NCBI RefSeq assembly: GCF_029227915.1
Contig: NC_079888.1
Location: 1,814,501-1,878,500 of the forward strand
Direction of reading: 5' to 3'
Origin: Hydractinia symbiolongicarpus
Lineage: Eukaryota; Cnidaria; Hydrozoa; Anthoathecata; Hydractiniidae
Length of the DNA: 64,000 nucleotides
The stretch's first letter is position 1, and each line of letters starts with the position of its first letter. This document shows, one piece after another, positions 34,838 through 48,264 of this stretch. The notes below the pieces were generated by a model. That model was not told the origin of the DNA. It did no database searches and saw only the letters and a list, made by a program, of their open reading frames with translations. The position numbers and the translations under genes were made by a program.

Positions 34838-37594
34838 CTGAAACTAAAAAAGAAAGAGAAATTTCATATTACATAAATATTATGTACATCGTTAAATAAC
34901 ATAATTATTAAGATACGTTGAGCATTTACATATAAAAGGTCTCTCTGCTTCATAAAATTTTGTGCTTTTCAATTAATCCTTTTCCCTTTCTTTTCCCTGT
35001 TAATAGAATTAACACCAAGCACCTTTCTAAAAGGTGTTGTTATTTTTGCAATAAAGAAGTGCAGAAAAAATTGTGGTTCTTTCTAATATTTTTCTTAAAT
35101 AAAATGGATTGCGCAATTGTTCACATTTCATTGGTTAAAAATCTCAAGAGAAAAAGTAACAAAGTTGCAATAAACGTTGTCCTTTCTTTCATTCAAATTA
35201 ATCATAAAATTGATCGGACCTCACAATCCCGGTGTCAACATAAATAAACAAAATCACAGTTCTGTCTGTAAGTGTACGAAATTTCCTTATCATCTAAAAA
35301 GCGAATGACTTGCTGTTAAATTTGTTTCGGCAAAATATCTTAAATATTTTTTTTTATTGACGGATTTTGTTTTAAAAAAAACTTGCTTAAATTCATTTTT
35401 ATGTTATATAACGAGAGTTTATCACCGAAAATAATTTTTTATCATTTTCTAAAGTTCCGAACTACAAAATTGTCAAGGGAAACATTAATCCAGTTAAATG
35501 ATATTCTTGTCAATATGCTAGTAAAATCAGTAAACATGGCGGAACGCGGTAAACAATAATTTAAAGTTTATTGCACATGCTGCGGCTGTTTAATAATGTT
35601 GATATGCCTCATATAAAAATCTTAAGAAAATAAAATTCTTAAGAAGGACGTGTTGATGAAAATACATTTCAACAGCAGATTCTCTCTAACACCAATTGTA
35701 ATAGATTATTAGGATTGTTTTGTTGTTTTCCAATCTTTTTTACAATTGATGAAAAGGGGGAAACGCTGCGAAATACTGATTTTCCTCAAAGTAACACACC
35801 GATTATGTCCATGCTTTTCAATTATCTTTCCGTTGACAATGGTAAAAAATTACCGTACCAGGTAGGTTCATCGTATCTTCCCAATCTAAAGGATCTAAAG
35901 AAAAATGTTAATTATATATAGCTTTAGAAAATGTTTTTATACAGGATTAACAAGATGCTTTAAAACTAGGTTTGCAAATCGACGAATAAAATCAGAATAT
36001 TCTCATCCTCTCTAAGCCCACCTGCTATATTTTAGTGATTGTCAATTGTATGTAATTTGTATTTCAAATATTCTGAGCAATTTTAATTTAGGTATAATAT
36101 AAAAGCTACTTTTAATTATAAAAATATCCCTTTCTTGTAAAGCAAACATGCATGAAACACAATATTATTGTTTGGCATGAAACGCCTAAAACATAATGAC
36201 ATTCAAGGAAGGTTTCCATTATAGTCGTACAACTGCTCAACACTTTATGTTAATATAACCCAAACTTTAAAATAGCAAATCACTTATACTTACTTATTCT
36301 TATTGGCGTGAAGACTGTATCAAACCTGGAATTTCTACTTCTTCTTCTTACACAATATGCTACCACATTTAACTCTATCCAAGTTTACAACATTTCGTTA
36401 AACAAACTTTAATGATTTCCGTTTTTTTTAACACCAATGAATGCAGTACAATTGATGGTAGTTGAAACATATGTATTTCTATAACTATTGGCTGTTAATC
36501 TTCCTTCTGCAGAATATTTCCCGCTATATTTTTTTGAATAAAAAAAATGCTTCTCTTTGTACCTTTCATTACTTGCCACCAGCAGGGCGAGTGTTTTACT
36601 TTGCATTTTCAAAAAGAAGAGAAACTTGGCAATTACTTCTCTTCCAAAATGCCAAAATAAGTTTATCATCCATGTTATCCCTGCGTGTATAAGTACTAGC
36701 ATATCCTATACGATTACTTACCGACTCTCGACGTACTAACTGAAACTAAAAAAGAAAGAGAAATTTAATATTACACAAATATTATGTGCATCGTTACCAA
36801 CTTATTTTTCAGCTTTTCAGGCCCAATTAATCCTTTTCCCTTCCTTTTCCCTGAAACTTAAATTATTAAGTCTGGATCATATCATACATAACGTTGAGCA
36901 TTTACATCTAACAGGTCTCTTTGCTCTACTTAACACCAAGCACCTTTCTAAAAGGTGTTGTTATTTTTGCAATAAAGAAGTGCAGAAGAAATTGTGGTTC
37001 TTTCTAATATTAGTTGCAATAAACGTTGTCCTTTCTTTCATCCAAAATTAATCATATAATTAATCGGACCTCACAATCCTGGTGTCAACAAAAAATAAAT
37101 AAAAACTTAGCAAAACAAAAGCACAGTTTCGGCAAAATTTCTTGAATAATTTTTTTTTACTGGCTGACTCTGCAATGAACTTGCATTTTTATTGCTAACT
37201 ACAATTCTCCCAAAAATTTACAAGGAATTTTCTCTTGTATTAATAAATAAGAACGTAGCTGAGTTAACGTTGCTACATGTAATAATTATTGTATAGAAAG
37301 TAGTACTTATAGCTTTACGACCCATTCTAAATTAGTTCTGCTAAAAACAACTGCAAAAACAGCAACACGCAACACCAACAGCAAAGACTTTAAGCACAAC
37401 AACAGCAAAATGCGACCCCAAAAAATCCAACAAAACGATAAAAAAATCGTCGCTCTCCAGAGAATAAAATACAAAAGGCACTAACACATTAATAGGGTCT
37501 CCTTCCTTGACTCTCCATCCACGGTCTTTATTAATATAATGTGTATTAAACGGATATATTAGAAAAGGGACCCGGTTTAAAAGTACTTTGACAG
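34654..37594. repeat. array unit 7
   Basis: S, short spacer ending in a fusion at ttgtgcttttc|aattaatcc (34970), C block with deletions at 35000 and at about 35841 (the 24-nt microexon is lost), E block, one A subunit with acaacaacagcaaaa expansion. Confidence 0.75.
36596..36739 (-). CDS. candidate terminal exon, type E, intact copy
   Basis: 144 nt, open. Differences: RRDNMDD in place of RRENMDD and SNCQVS in place of SNSQVS. Confidence 0.4.
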   Translation of the reverse strand, partial: LVRRESVSNRIGYASTYTRRDNMDDKLILAFWKRSNCQVSLLFENAK

Positions 37595-37788
37595 GCAGCG
37601 TGTACTGTGTAGATCCGGTAGTGAGCGATGTGAGTTGCGGGTGCGCCTGTCCTTAAAAATTGCGTTTAGTGTTTCCGTGACACGATGTTTTTCCTCGTGA
37701 ACAAGCAGACAGACGACGGCTGTTTTCCCTGCGTGTATAAGTACTAGTATATCCTATACGATCACTTACCCGACTCTCGACGTACTAA
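37577..37788 (-). pseudogene. hybrid type S exon with E-type spacer, out of frame
   Basis: 212 nt. It carries the 7-bp segment (tatcctа-like insert gtatatcctatacg) normally found only in type E exons, plus one extra c at the GTAAG site. The S C-terminus is therefore read out of frame from LVRRES. Internally cgatgtttttcctcg keeps the same length as the usual T run, giving HEEKHRV. Confidence 0.4.
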
Positions 37789-40700
37789 CTGAAACTAAAA
37801 AAGAAAGAGAAATTTAATATTACATAAATATTATGTACATAGTTAAATAACATTAACTATTGAGATTGTTATGAATATGCCACGACATGAAGTATTACCT
37901 TAAACACTGGATCATATCATACTTAACGTTGAGCATTTACATATAACAAGTCTCTCTGCTTCATAAAATTTTGTGCTTTTAACGACGTCTGATTTCATTC
38001 TTTTCAAATTTTATAATAAAACCAACTTATTTTTCAGCTTTTCAGGGCCAATTCATCCTTTTCCCTTTCTTTTCCCTGAAACTTAAATTTCCTGTTAATA
38101 GAATTAAGTCTGGATCATATCATACTTAACGTTGAGCATTTACATCTAACAGGTCTCTCTGCTCTACTTAACACCAAGCACCTTTCTAAAAGGTGTTGTT
38201 ATTTTTGCAATAAAGAAGTGCAGAAAAAATTGTGGTTCTTTCTAATATTTTTCTTAAATAAAATGGATTGCGCAATTGTTCACATTTCATTGGTTAAAAA
38301 TCTCAAGAGAAAAAGTAACAAAGTTGCAATAAACGTTGTCCTTTTTTTCATTCAAATTAATCTCAAAATTGATCGGACCTCACAATCCCGGTGTCAACAT
38401 AAATAAACAAAATCACAGTTCTGTCTGTAAGTGTACGAAATTTCCTTATCATCTAAAAAGCGAATGACTTGCTATTAAATTTGTTTCAGCAAAATATCTT
38501 AAATATTTTTTTTATTGACGGATTTGTTTTAAATAACTTGTTTAAATTCATTTTTATGTTATATAACGAGAGTTTATCACCGAAAATAATTTTGTAATTG
38601 ATTATTGGGATTGTTTTGTTGTTTTCCAATCTTTTTTACAATTGATGAAAAGGGGGAAACGCTGCGAAATACTGATTTTCCTCAAAGTAACACATCGATT
38701 ATGTCCATGCTTTTCAATTATCTTTGTGTTGACAATGGGTTAAAGAAGTTTAAAATAATAATCTTTACTCACTTCCTACCTCCATTTCTTCGTTCTCTGA
38801 GAAAACTATTATGAATTATAAAAAGTATGTTGCTCTTCGTCATCAAATACTTTAAATTCTTTACACAGTAGTAAAAAATTACCGTACCAGGTAGGTTCAT
38901 CGTATCTTCCCAATCTACAGGATCTAAAGAAAAATGTTAATTATATATAGCTTTAGAAAATGTTTTTATACAGGATTAACAAGATGCTTTAAACCTAGGT
39001 TTGCAAATCGACGATTAAAATCAAAATATTCTCATCCTCTCTAAGCCCACCTGCTATATTTTAGTGATTGTCAATTGTATGTATCTTGTATTTCAAATAT
39101 TCTGAGCAATTTTAATTTAAAAATAATATAAAAGCTACTTTTAATTATAAAAATATCACATTCTTGTAAAGCAAACCAACCGACATCGTTTTAAATTCAT
39201 CAAAAATTTTATATTATTTTGTATTAAACATTCTATGCATCAAACACAATATTATTGTTTGGCATGCAGTACAATTGATGGTAGTTGAAACATATGTATT
39301 TCCATAACTATTGGCTGTTAATTTTCCTTCTGCAGAATATTTCCCGCTGTATTTTTTTTGAATAAAAAAATGCTTCTCTTTGTACCTTTCATTACTTGCC
39401 ACCAGCAGGGCGAGTGTTTTACTTTGCATTTTCAAAAAGAAGAAAAACTTGGGAATTACTTGTCTTCCAAAATGCCAAAATAAGTTTATCATCCATGTTT
39501 TCCCTATATCCTATACGATTACTTACCGACTCTCGACGTACTAACTGAAACTAAAAAAGAAAGAGAAATTTAATATTACACAAATATTATGTACATCGTT
39601 ACCAACTTATTTTTCAGCTTTTTAGGGCCAATTAATCGTTTTCCCTGAAACTTAAATTTCCTGTTAATAGAATTAAGTCTGGATCATATCATACTTAACG
39701 TTGAGCATTTACATCTAACAGGTCTCTCTGCTCTACTTAACACCAAGCACCTTTCTAAAAGGTGTTGTTATTTTTGCAATAAAGAAGTGCAGAAGAAATT
39801 GTGGTTCTTTCTAATATTTTTCTTAAATAAAATGGATTGCGCAATTGTTCACATTTCCTTGAATTTCATTAGTTAAAAATCTCAAGATAAAAAGTAACAA
39901 AGTTGCAATAAACGTTGTCCTTTCTTTCATCCAAAATTAATCATATAATTAATCGGACCTCACAATCCTGGTAATAAATAAAAACTTAGCAAAACAAAAG
40001 CACAGTTTCGGATAAATTTCTTAAATAATTTTTTTAATGGCTGACTCTGCAATGAACTTGCATTTTTATTGCTAACTACAATTCTCCCAAAAATTTACAA
40101 GGAATTTTCTCTTGTATTAATAAATAAGAACGTAGCTGAGTTAACGTTACTACATGTAATAATTATTGTATAGAAAGTAGTACTTATATTTTTACGACCC
40201 ATTCTAAATTAGTTCTGCTAAAAACAACTGCAAAAACAGCAACACGCAACACCAACAGCAAAGACTGTAAGCACAACAACAGCAAAATGCGACCCCAAAA
40301 AATCCAACAAAACGATAAAAAATTCGTCGCTCTCCAGAGAATAAAATACAAAAGGCACTAACACATTAATAGGGTCTCCTTCCTTGACTCTCCATCCACG
40401 GCCTTTATTAATATAATGTGTATTAAACGGAGATATTAGAAAAGGGAGCCGGTTTAAAAGTACTTTGACAGGACGTTGTCCTTTCTTTCATTCAAAATTA
40501 ATCATATAATTAATCGGACCTCACGATCCTAGTGTCAACATAAATAAATAAAAACTTAGCAAAACAAAAGCACAGTTTCGGCAAAATTTCTTGAATAATT
40601 TTTTTATTGGCTGACTCTGCAATGAATAACGTTCTACATGTAATAATTATTGTATAGAAAGTAGTACTTATATTTTTACGACCCATTCTAAATTAGTTCT

Positions 40701-41520
40701 GCTAAAAACAACTGCAAAAACAGCAACACGCAACACCAACAGCAAAGACTGTAAGCACAACAGCAAAATGCGACCCCAAAAAATCCAACAAAACGATAAA
40801 AAATTCGTCGCTCTCCAGAGAATAAAATACAAAAGGCACTAACACATTAATAGGGTCTCCTTCCTTGACTCCCCATCCACGGCCTTTATTAATATAATGT
40901 GTATTAAACGGAGATATTGGAAAAGGGACCCGGTTTAAAAGTACTTTGACAGGACGTTGTCCTTTCTTTCATTCAAAATTAATCATATAATTAATCGGAC
41001 CTCACAATCCTAGTGTCAACATAAATAAATAAAAACTTAGCAAAACAAAAGCACAGTTTCGGCAAAATTTTTTGAATAATTTTTTTATTAGCTGACTCTG
41101 CAATGAACTCACATTTTTTTTGCTAACTACAATTCTCCCAAAAATTTACAAGGAATTTTCGCTTGTATTAATAAATAAGAACGTAGCTGAGTTAACGTTC
41201 CTACATGTAATAATTATTGTATAGAAAGTAGTACTTATATTTTTACGACCCATTCTAAATTAGTTCTGCTAAAAACAACTGCAAAAACAGCAACACGCAA
41301 CACCAACAGCAAAGACTGTAAGCACAACAGCAAAATGCGACCCCATAAAATCCAACAAAACGATAAAAAATTCGTCGCTCTCCAGAGAATAAAATACAAA
41401 AGGCACTAACACATTAATAGGGTCTCCTTCCTTGACTCTCCATTCACGGCCTTTATTAATATAATGTGTATTAAACGGAGATATTAGAAAAGGGACCCGG
41501 TTTAGAAGTACTTTGACAGG
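37595..41520. repeat. array unit 8
   Basis: Hybrid S exon, full spacer, C block with a large internal deletion (aaaataattt joined to tgtaattgattatt at 38593), E block in which ggcatg is joined to cagtacaattg (39265) and the exon spacer is shortened, then three A subunits, one cut at 40627. Confidence 0.75.
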
Positions 41521-41705
41521 CAGCGTGTACTGTGTAGATGCTGTAGTGAGCGATGTGAGTTGTGGGTGCGCCTAGCCTTAAAAATTGCGTTTAGTGTTTC
41601 CGTGACAGAATTTTTTTTCTCGTGAACAAGCAGACAGACGACGGCTGTTTTCCCTGCGTGTATAAGTACTAGTATACCATTACTTACCGACTCTCGACGT
41701 ACTAA
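41502..41705 (-). CDS. candidate terminal exon, type S, intact but variant copy
   Basis: 204 nt, open despite six or so substitutions, including the penultimate codon TTT to TTC, D to A, R to H, R to S and R to G. The region upstream of the acceptor is cut short: after cta aactgaaactaaaa the spacer jumps to tttccctgaaac, so the intron is rearranged. Confidence 0.4.
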   Translation of the reverse strand, partial: LVRRESVSNGILVLIHAGKTAVVCLLVHEKKNSVTETLNAIFKARRTHNSHRSLQHLHSTRCLSKYF

Positions 41706-43573
41706 CTGAAACTAAAATTTCCCTGAAACTTAAATTTCCTGTTAATAGAATTAAGTCTGGATCATATCATACTTAACGTTGAGCATTTACATCTAACAGG
41801 TCTCTCTGCTCTACTTAACACCAAGCACCTTTTTAAAAGGTGTTGTTATTTTTGCAATAAAGAAGTGCAGAAAAATTGTGGTTCTTTCTAATATTTTTCT
41901 TAAATAAAATGGATTGCGGAATTGTTCACATTTCATTGGTTAAAAATCTCAAGAGAAAAAGTAACAAAGTTGCAATAAACGTTGTCCTTTTTTTCATTCA
42001 AATTAATCATAAAATTGATCGGATCTCACAATCCCGGTGTCAACATAAATAAACAAAATCACAGTTCTGTCTGTAAGTGTACGAAATTTCCTTATCATCT
42101 AAAAAGCGAATGACTTGCTGTTAAATTTGTTTCGGCAAAATATCTTGAATATTTTTTTTTATTGACGGATTTGTTTTAAATAACTTGCTTAAATTCATTT
42201 TTATGTTATATAACGGTGATAATTTTTTATCATTTTCTAAAGTTCCGAACTACAAAATTGTCAAGGGAAACATTAATCCAGTTAAATGATATTCTTGTCA
42301 ATATGCTAGTAAAATCAGTAAACATGGCGGAACGCGGTAAACAATAATTTAAAGTTTATTGCACATGCTGCGGCTGTTTAATAATGTTGATATGCCTCAT
42401 ATAAAAATCTTAAGAAAATAAAATTCTTAAGAAGGATGTGTTGATGAAAATACATTTCAACAGCAGATTCTCTCTAAAACCAATTGTAATTGATTATTGG
42501 GATTGTTTTGTTGTTTTCCAATCTTTTTTACAATTGATGAAAAGGGGGAAACGCTGCGAAATACTGATTTTCCTCAAAGTAACACATCGATTATGTCCAT
42601 GCTTTTCAATTATCTTTGCGTTGACAATGGGTTAAAGAAGTTTAAAATAATAATCTTTACTCACTTCCTACCTCCATTTCTTCGTTCTCTGAGAAAACTA
42701 TTATGAATTATAAAAAGTATGTTGCTCTTCGTCATCAAATACTTTAAATTCTTACCACAGTAGTAAAAAATTACCGTACCAGGTAGGTTCATCGTATCTT
42801 CCCAATCTAAAGGATCTAAAGAAAAATGTTAATTATATATAGCTTTAGAAAATGTTTTTATACAGGATTAACAAGATGCTTTAAAACTAGGTTTGCAAAT
42901 CGACGAATAAAATCAGAATATTCTCATCCTCTCTAAGCCCACCTGCTATATTTTAGTGATTGTCAATTGTATGTATCTTGTATTTCAAATATTCTGAGCA
43001 ATTTTAATTTAAGAATAATATAAAAGCTACTTTTAATTATAAAAATATCACTTTCTTGTAAAGCAAACCAACCGACATTGTTTTAAATTCATCAAAAATA
43101 TTATATTATTTTGTTTTAAACATTCTATGCATCAAACACAATATTATTGTTTGGCATGAAACGCCTAAAACATAATGACATTCAAGGAAGGTTTCCATTA
43201 TAGTCGTACAATTGCTCAACACTTTATGTTAATATAACCCAAACTTTAAAATAGCAAATCACTTATACTTACTTATTCTTATTGGCGTGAAGACTGTATC
43301 AAACCTGGAATTTCTTCTTCTTCTTCTTACACAATATGCTACCACATTTAACTCTATCCAAGTTTACAACATTTCATCAAACAAACTTTAATGATTTCCG
43401 TTTTTTAACACCAATGAATGCAGTACAATTGATGGTAGTTGAAACATATGTATTTCCATAACTATTGGCTGTTAATCTTCCTTCTGCAGAATATTTCCCG
43501 CTGTATTTTTTTTGAATAAAAAAAATGCTTCTCTTTGTACCTTTCATTACTTGCCACCAGCAGGGCGAGTGTT

Positions 43574-43717
43574 TTACTTTGCATTTTCAAAAAGAAGAGA
43601 AACTTGGGAATTACTTTTCTTCCAAAATGCCAAAATAAGTTTATCATCCATGTTTTCCCTGCGTGTATAAGTACTAGTATATCCTATACGATTACTTACC
43701 GACTCTCGACGTACTAA
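43574..43717 (-). CDS. candidate terminal exon, type E, intact copy
   Basis: 144 nt, open, same sequence as the 4976-5119 copy at the peptide level. This unit also keeps the 45-nt exon donor, so units 0 and 9 are the two places where the upstream exon could still be spliced. Confidence 0.42.
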   Translation of the reverse strand, partial: LVRRESVSNRIGYTSTYTRRENMDDKLILAFWKKSNSQVSLLFENAK

Positions 43718-43783
43718 CTGAAACTAAAAAAGAAAGAGAAATTTATTATTACACAAATATTATGTACATCGTTACCAACTTAC

Positions 43784-43828
43784 TTTTCAGCTTTTCAGGG
43801 CCAATTAATCCTTTTCCCTTTCTTTTCC
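43784..43828 (-). CDS. candidate 45-nt phase-1 exon with intact donor
   Basis: Copy of the KRKGKG exon with acceptor TTTAAGTTTCAG and donor GTAAGTTGG both present. All other internal array copies I checked read ATAAGTTGG at the donor. Confidence 0.45.
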
Positions 43829-44226
43829 CTGAAACTTAAATTTCCTGTTAATAGAATTAAGTCTGGATCATATCATACTTAACGTTGAGCATTTACATCT
43901 AAAAGGTCTCTCTGCTCTACTTAACACCAAGCACCTTTCTAAAAGGTGTTGTTATTTTTGCAATAAAGAAGTGCAGAAGAAATTGTGGTTCTTTCTAATA
44001 TTTTTCTTAAATAAAATGGATTGCGCAATTGTTCACATTTCCTTGAATTTCATTGGTTAAAAATCTCAAGAGAAAAAGTAACAAAGTTGCAAGAAACGTT
44101 GTCCTTTCTTTCATTCAAAATTAATCATATAATTAATCGGACCTCACAATCCTAGTGTCAACATAAATAAATAAAAACTTAGCAAAACAAAAGCACAGTT
44201 TCGGCAAAATTTCTTGAATAATTTTT

Positions 44227-44250
44227 TATTTATTTATTTATTTATTTATC
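44227..44250. repeat. (ATTT)n tail of the LINE
   Basis: Six ATTT units mark the 3' end of the minus-strand LINE (AAAT repeats in its own orientation), the microsatellite-like tail typical of CR1/L2 elements. The host A subunit resumes to the left. Confidence 0.75.
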
Positions 44251-44732
44251 ATCAATATTTACCCAGGATATACATTTCAGAATAAATTTCTGCTTTTCAA
44301 ATGTGTCCTGCTAAAATTAAAATCAAATACTCTACATTATATACAATTTAATATAAAATCGTCGATGTTCTAAAATCCAATAAAATGAAAAGGAATAGGC
44401 GACATCAAATGGGAGAGAATTGGTATAAATGGGTGAGGCAACAAAGCTAGTATAATATATGAAATATTTAAAATGCTATACTAAGAAACGAAAGATGAAA
44501 CATGCCATATCACAAATGCTTCCTTCTGCTAAATGTCGAATGAATAATCGGCAAAAAACATTTTAATTCAAAACCGCGTATGTCATAAGCTTGCAGTATC
44601 TAAAAACATCAAGTAGAAAGGGTGAGAAACAGAGGTGAAAACATATAAATAAGGAAGACTAGACAAGGTTTAAGAGCTTCATATTGTGTTAGGGTCCAAA
44701 GTCCAAATAAAGTGTGTAAGTAGGCCAAACGA

Positions 44733-47700
44733 TTAAAAAATATGGTTATCCAATTTATTTTTAAATTTCATATAACTAGGCTCCCTTCGTATATCTATTG
44801 GTAAAGAATTATATATACTGGCAGCCATATAGTAAAAACCATTTCTTGCCATATCCAAACGTACTGCTGGTAACTTTAGCGAATAAGAATTGTTTCGAGT
44901 CAGTCTTTGATGGTTTAGCAGCTGAAAGTGGTTCCAATAATTTGAGCATGTTTTACGATCAATACATTTTCTGACAACATTACAAGCATTTCGTTGAATT
45001 TTGTCGTAAATGGGTTGTAAACTGTTGTTGTTAGTTACTACTCTGGCACGTCTATCCAAGGACTGCAGTTTGTTCAACTGGGTGTTATTCAGGTTCAAAT
45101 TGATGATACTATTGAATGTAATGATTGGAGTTATCATTGCTTCGTAAATCTTTTTAGCAGTTGTATCGTCAACTTCGGATCGTAGTCTCGTCAGTAAACG
45201 GAGTCTTGATGCTTTTTGGTATGTAGAGTCGAAGTTGTTATTTAGAGACAACTTAGGATCAATAATTGATCCCAAATACTTGTAGCTTTTCGTCTCATTA
45301 ATCTCCACAAAATTACATGACAATGATATTTTTCCTTCAGCACTTTTCAACATTTTACTCGTCCCGAATATCATCCATTCTGTTTTCCCTTTGTTTAAAT
45401 TAATAACAAGATCATTTTCTCGTAGATATGTCTCAACAGCAAGAAGTTCTTCATTTAATACATTTTCAAGGACGAGAAAGCTTTCACTTGAGAAGTAGAT
45501 AACAGTGTCATCTGCAAATTTAATAACGCTAGCTTTAAGTAGGACATTATCAAAGTAGGACATTATCAAAGTCTTTAAAGAAAATTAAAAATAATAATAG
45601 CCCGAGTATGGACCCTTGCGGAACACCACAATTCACTGGTTGTGGATCAGATTTGATGTTATTTACCACTACTTCCTGCTTTCTCCCAAACAAATAATCA
45701 GAAAACCATTCTAGTTCGTTACCACGTATACCATTAGCTGATAATTTCTCAATTAAAATACTATGACCAACCGTGTCGAAGGCTTTTGACAAGTCCATGA
45801 AAACTGCAGCAACGTATTTTTTCTTATCAACTTCCTTTCTAATGTCATCTAACAATAGATTAGCAGCCAAATCTGTTGATCTGAGACGACGATACCCAAA
45901 TTGATACTGAGATAGTAAGTTGTTCTTCTCAAGATATTCGATAACTTGGTCATATACTGCCCTTTCGAGAATTTTTGAGATGACCGGCAATATAGATATA
46001 GGTCTATAGTTATTGTTATCGTCAGTCGAACCTTTTTTAAAAATTGGCTTAACTACAGCATGCTTCCATTCTCCAGGTATCATAGCCGTTTGTATCGATA
46101 AGTTTATTATGTGACAAAGTGGAGCAGCGATTTGACTGGAACAATCTTTGAGCAGTCTAGGTGGAAGATCGTCTACACCTGTGGCTTTACTTCTCTTTAA
46201 TTTTTTCAGTTCTTTTTCGATCGATATTTTCGATACATATTTGAAGGTAAATATGGAAGTAGTTCGTAATTTCGACCATTGTGGTTGTTTCCATACAAAA
46301 TCTTTTAAGGGAATCGATTTCTCCTTGATTTGAGCTGCTATTGAAGAGAAAAACAAACATAGTGATTCAACTTTCGATTTGGTTGCTGTAGCATCACTTA
46401 CGACGTTTCGTGGTTTAGTTGGCATTATTTTCTTTATCGTATCCCAAAATTTCTTTGGATTATGACAATTCTGTGCTAGTAAGTTTTTACTAAATTGGGA
46501 CTTCGATTCTCGTATTTTACGTGTACATAAGTTTCGAACTTTGCAGTAAGCCTTCCAGTCGCTTGGCTTTTTCGATTTTCGCGCTTTTCGTAAAGCCTTA
46601 TCTCTTTCGTTCATCAATTTATATATCTCATTGTTAAGCCACGGACAAAATTGTCCTTTGACTGTCTTCCCGATGATAGGGGCATGTTTGTTGAACAATG
46701 CGGTGAGAGTAGTTTTGAAATATGACCATGCGATGTTCACATCGTTCATTCCATAAAGTTCACCCCAGTCGTGTTTACTAATGTCGTCAACCATTTGCTC
46801 ACTAGAGTACTTAGCATAATTCCTAGTCTTGATAATTTTTGGTGGTAACTTATCTCTTCTTAATTTTCTGACGAAACCGACCATATCGTGATCGCTGATA
46901 CCGATGGGGATGACGTCATTTTGGTATGTCGTATCATTTCGAGTAGTCAAAATACAATCAATTAGCGTTTGTGTATTATCGGTAATTCTAGTCGGTTTTT
47001 CAATAAGCTGTTTCAATCCATAAAGACGTAAAAGTTCTTTAATGTCTTTATCATCTGATTTCTTTAAGAAATTAATATTCAGATCTCCCAAAAGGTTCAC
47101 TTCTTTTGATTCAGACATAACAAGCTGTAACAAGTCATTAAGATGAGTTTTAAATTCCCTTGGTAGATATTTAGAACCTACCAGTGGTCTATACATAGTA
47201 CCGACTAAAAAAAAAAAAAAAAAAAAAACTCTTTGCGTTTTTTTGGAAAATTTCCACCCATAAACTTTCTAGCTCATTATGTTCCAAATTTGTCCGATGT
47301 TTCCACTTAACTCGATCCGATATATACATGGCTGCACCGCCGCATTTGCCTTTTTTTCTGGCTCGGTATATAAAACTATAGCCCGGTATGTGATAAAGGT
47401 CCGGGTTGTCATTTTATGAATCTTTTGTAATATGAATTTCAGATAAAGTTAAAATATCAATATCTTTAAAATCATGCAACAAAATTCCAATTTGATCGAT
47501 ATTATTTAATAATCCACGCACATTGAGATGGAATATCTTTATACCTCGTTTGGATAGCAGATTTTTCAGTTCAGGTAAAAAAGGTCCTGGCTGTGTTTCA
47601 ATGTCGCCGGACAACAAAATAAGTATGAATAAGTGTTTACCAGCTTTTGTGGATATTTTCTTTCGTGTGATCCATAAACTAGACGATGCATAATTGTCCT

Positions 47701-47830
47701 TCTTTTCCAGGAAATCTTCGGTAGGGAATATTCCATTACCTTCTTTTACGAGCTTTCTCTTCGCAATATAACATAATAAAATCAACACAAAAAGAGCAAA
47801 TCGAAATACGTCCGACCTCGCCGCCGTCAT
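44733..47830 (-). pseudogene. LINE polyprotein: APE endonuclease and reverse transcriptase
   Basis: Starts at ATG 47828-47830. Residues 8-23 are hydrophobic; LLSGDIETQPGP near residue 80 is the 2A-like motif of CR1/L2 elements. Endonuclease landmarks: FHLNVRGLLNNID, LTLSE (catalytic Glu), GDLNINFL, ISDHDMV (catalytic SDH). Reverse transcriptase: KPIFKKG, NYRPISILPV, FMDLSKAFDTV, GVPQGSILG, then FADD in the last segment, followed by KYLGSIID and the thumb. Breaks in order: TAA at about 47412-47414 right after the catalytic SE region; a 22-A run at 47207-47228 that is one base out of frame; and a 16-bp tandem duplication at 45539-45570 just before FADD. The segments are 47414-47830, 45550-47196 and 44733-45569. 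Catalytic residues are present but the chain is not continuous. Confidence 0.9.
45539..45570. repeat. 16-bp tandem duplication in the RT
   Basis: gtaggacattatcaaa occurs twice in a row. It duplicates the codons around FDNVL and shifts the frame by one just upstream of FADD. Confidence 0.9.
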
Positions 47831-48264
47831 TGGTATGTTGGTTGGTTATTTTATTGGCTGACTCTGCAATGAACTTGCATTTTTATTGCTAACTACAATT
47901 CTCCCAAAAATATACAAGGAATTTTCTCTTGTATTAATAAATAAGAACGTAGCTGAGTTAACGTTGCTACATGTAATAATTATTGTATAGAAAGTAGTAC
48001 TTATATTTTTACGACCCATTCTAAATTAGTTCTGCTAAAAACAACTGCAAAAACAGCAACACGCAACACCAACAGCAAAGACTGTAAGCACAACAGCAAA
48101 ATGCGACCCCAAAAAATCCAACAAAACGATAAATTAGTCGCTCTCCAGAGAATAAAATACAAAAGGCACTAACACATTAATAGGGTCTCCTTCCTTGACT
48201 CTCCATCCACGGCATTTATTAATATAATGTGTATTAAACGGAGATGTTAGAAAAGGGACCCGGT

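Larger units (their letters stand above)
44231..47846 (-). mobile_element. CR1/L2-like non-LTR retrotransposon, near full-length, broken
   Basis: A 3.6-kb insertion interrupting an A subunit. Host sequence ttgaataatttttt is on the left and ttttattggctgac on the right, so the site is T-rich and the target duplication cannot be drawn exactly. It encodes an N-terminal hydrophobic segment, a 2A-like motif, an APE-type endonuclease and a reverse transcriptase on the minus strand. No separate gag-like ORF is visible upstream. Only three lesions break the frame, so the insertion is young compared with the array around it. Confidence 0.9.

Noticed and set aside
36409-36702. E-block frame continuing to KYSGKYSAEGRLTANSYGN, open for up to 98 codons in several copies
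   Set aside because: A possible alternative to the type E exon frame, but it is frameshifted in some copies (28231, 4755-5049) and ends without splice or poly(A) support, so not called as a gene.
46148-46333. Plus-strand frame of 61 codons inside the LINE
   Set aside because: Antisense shadow of the reverse transcriptase.
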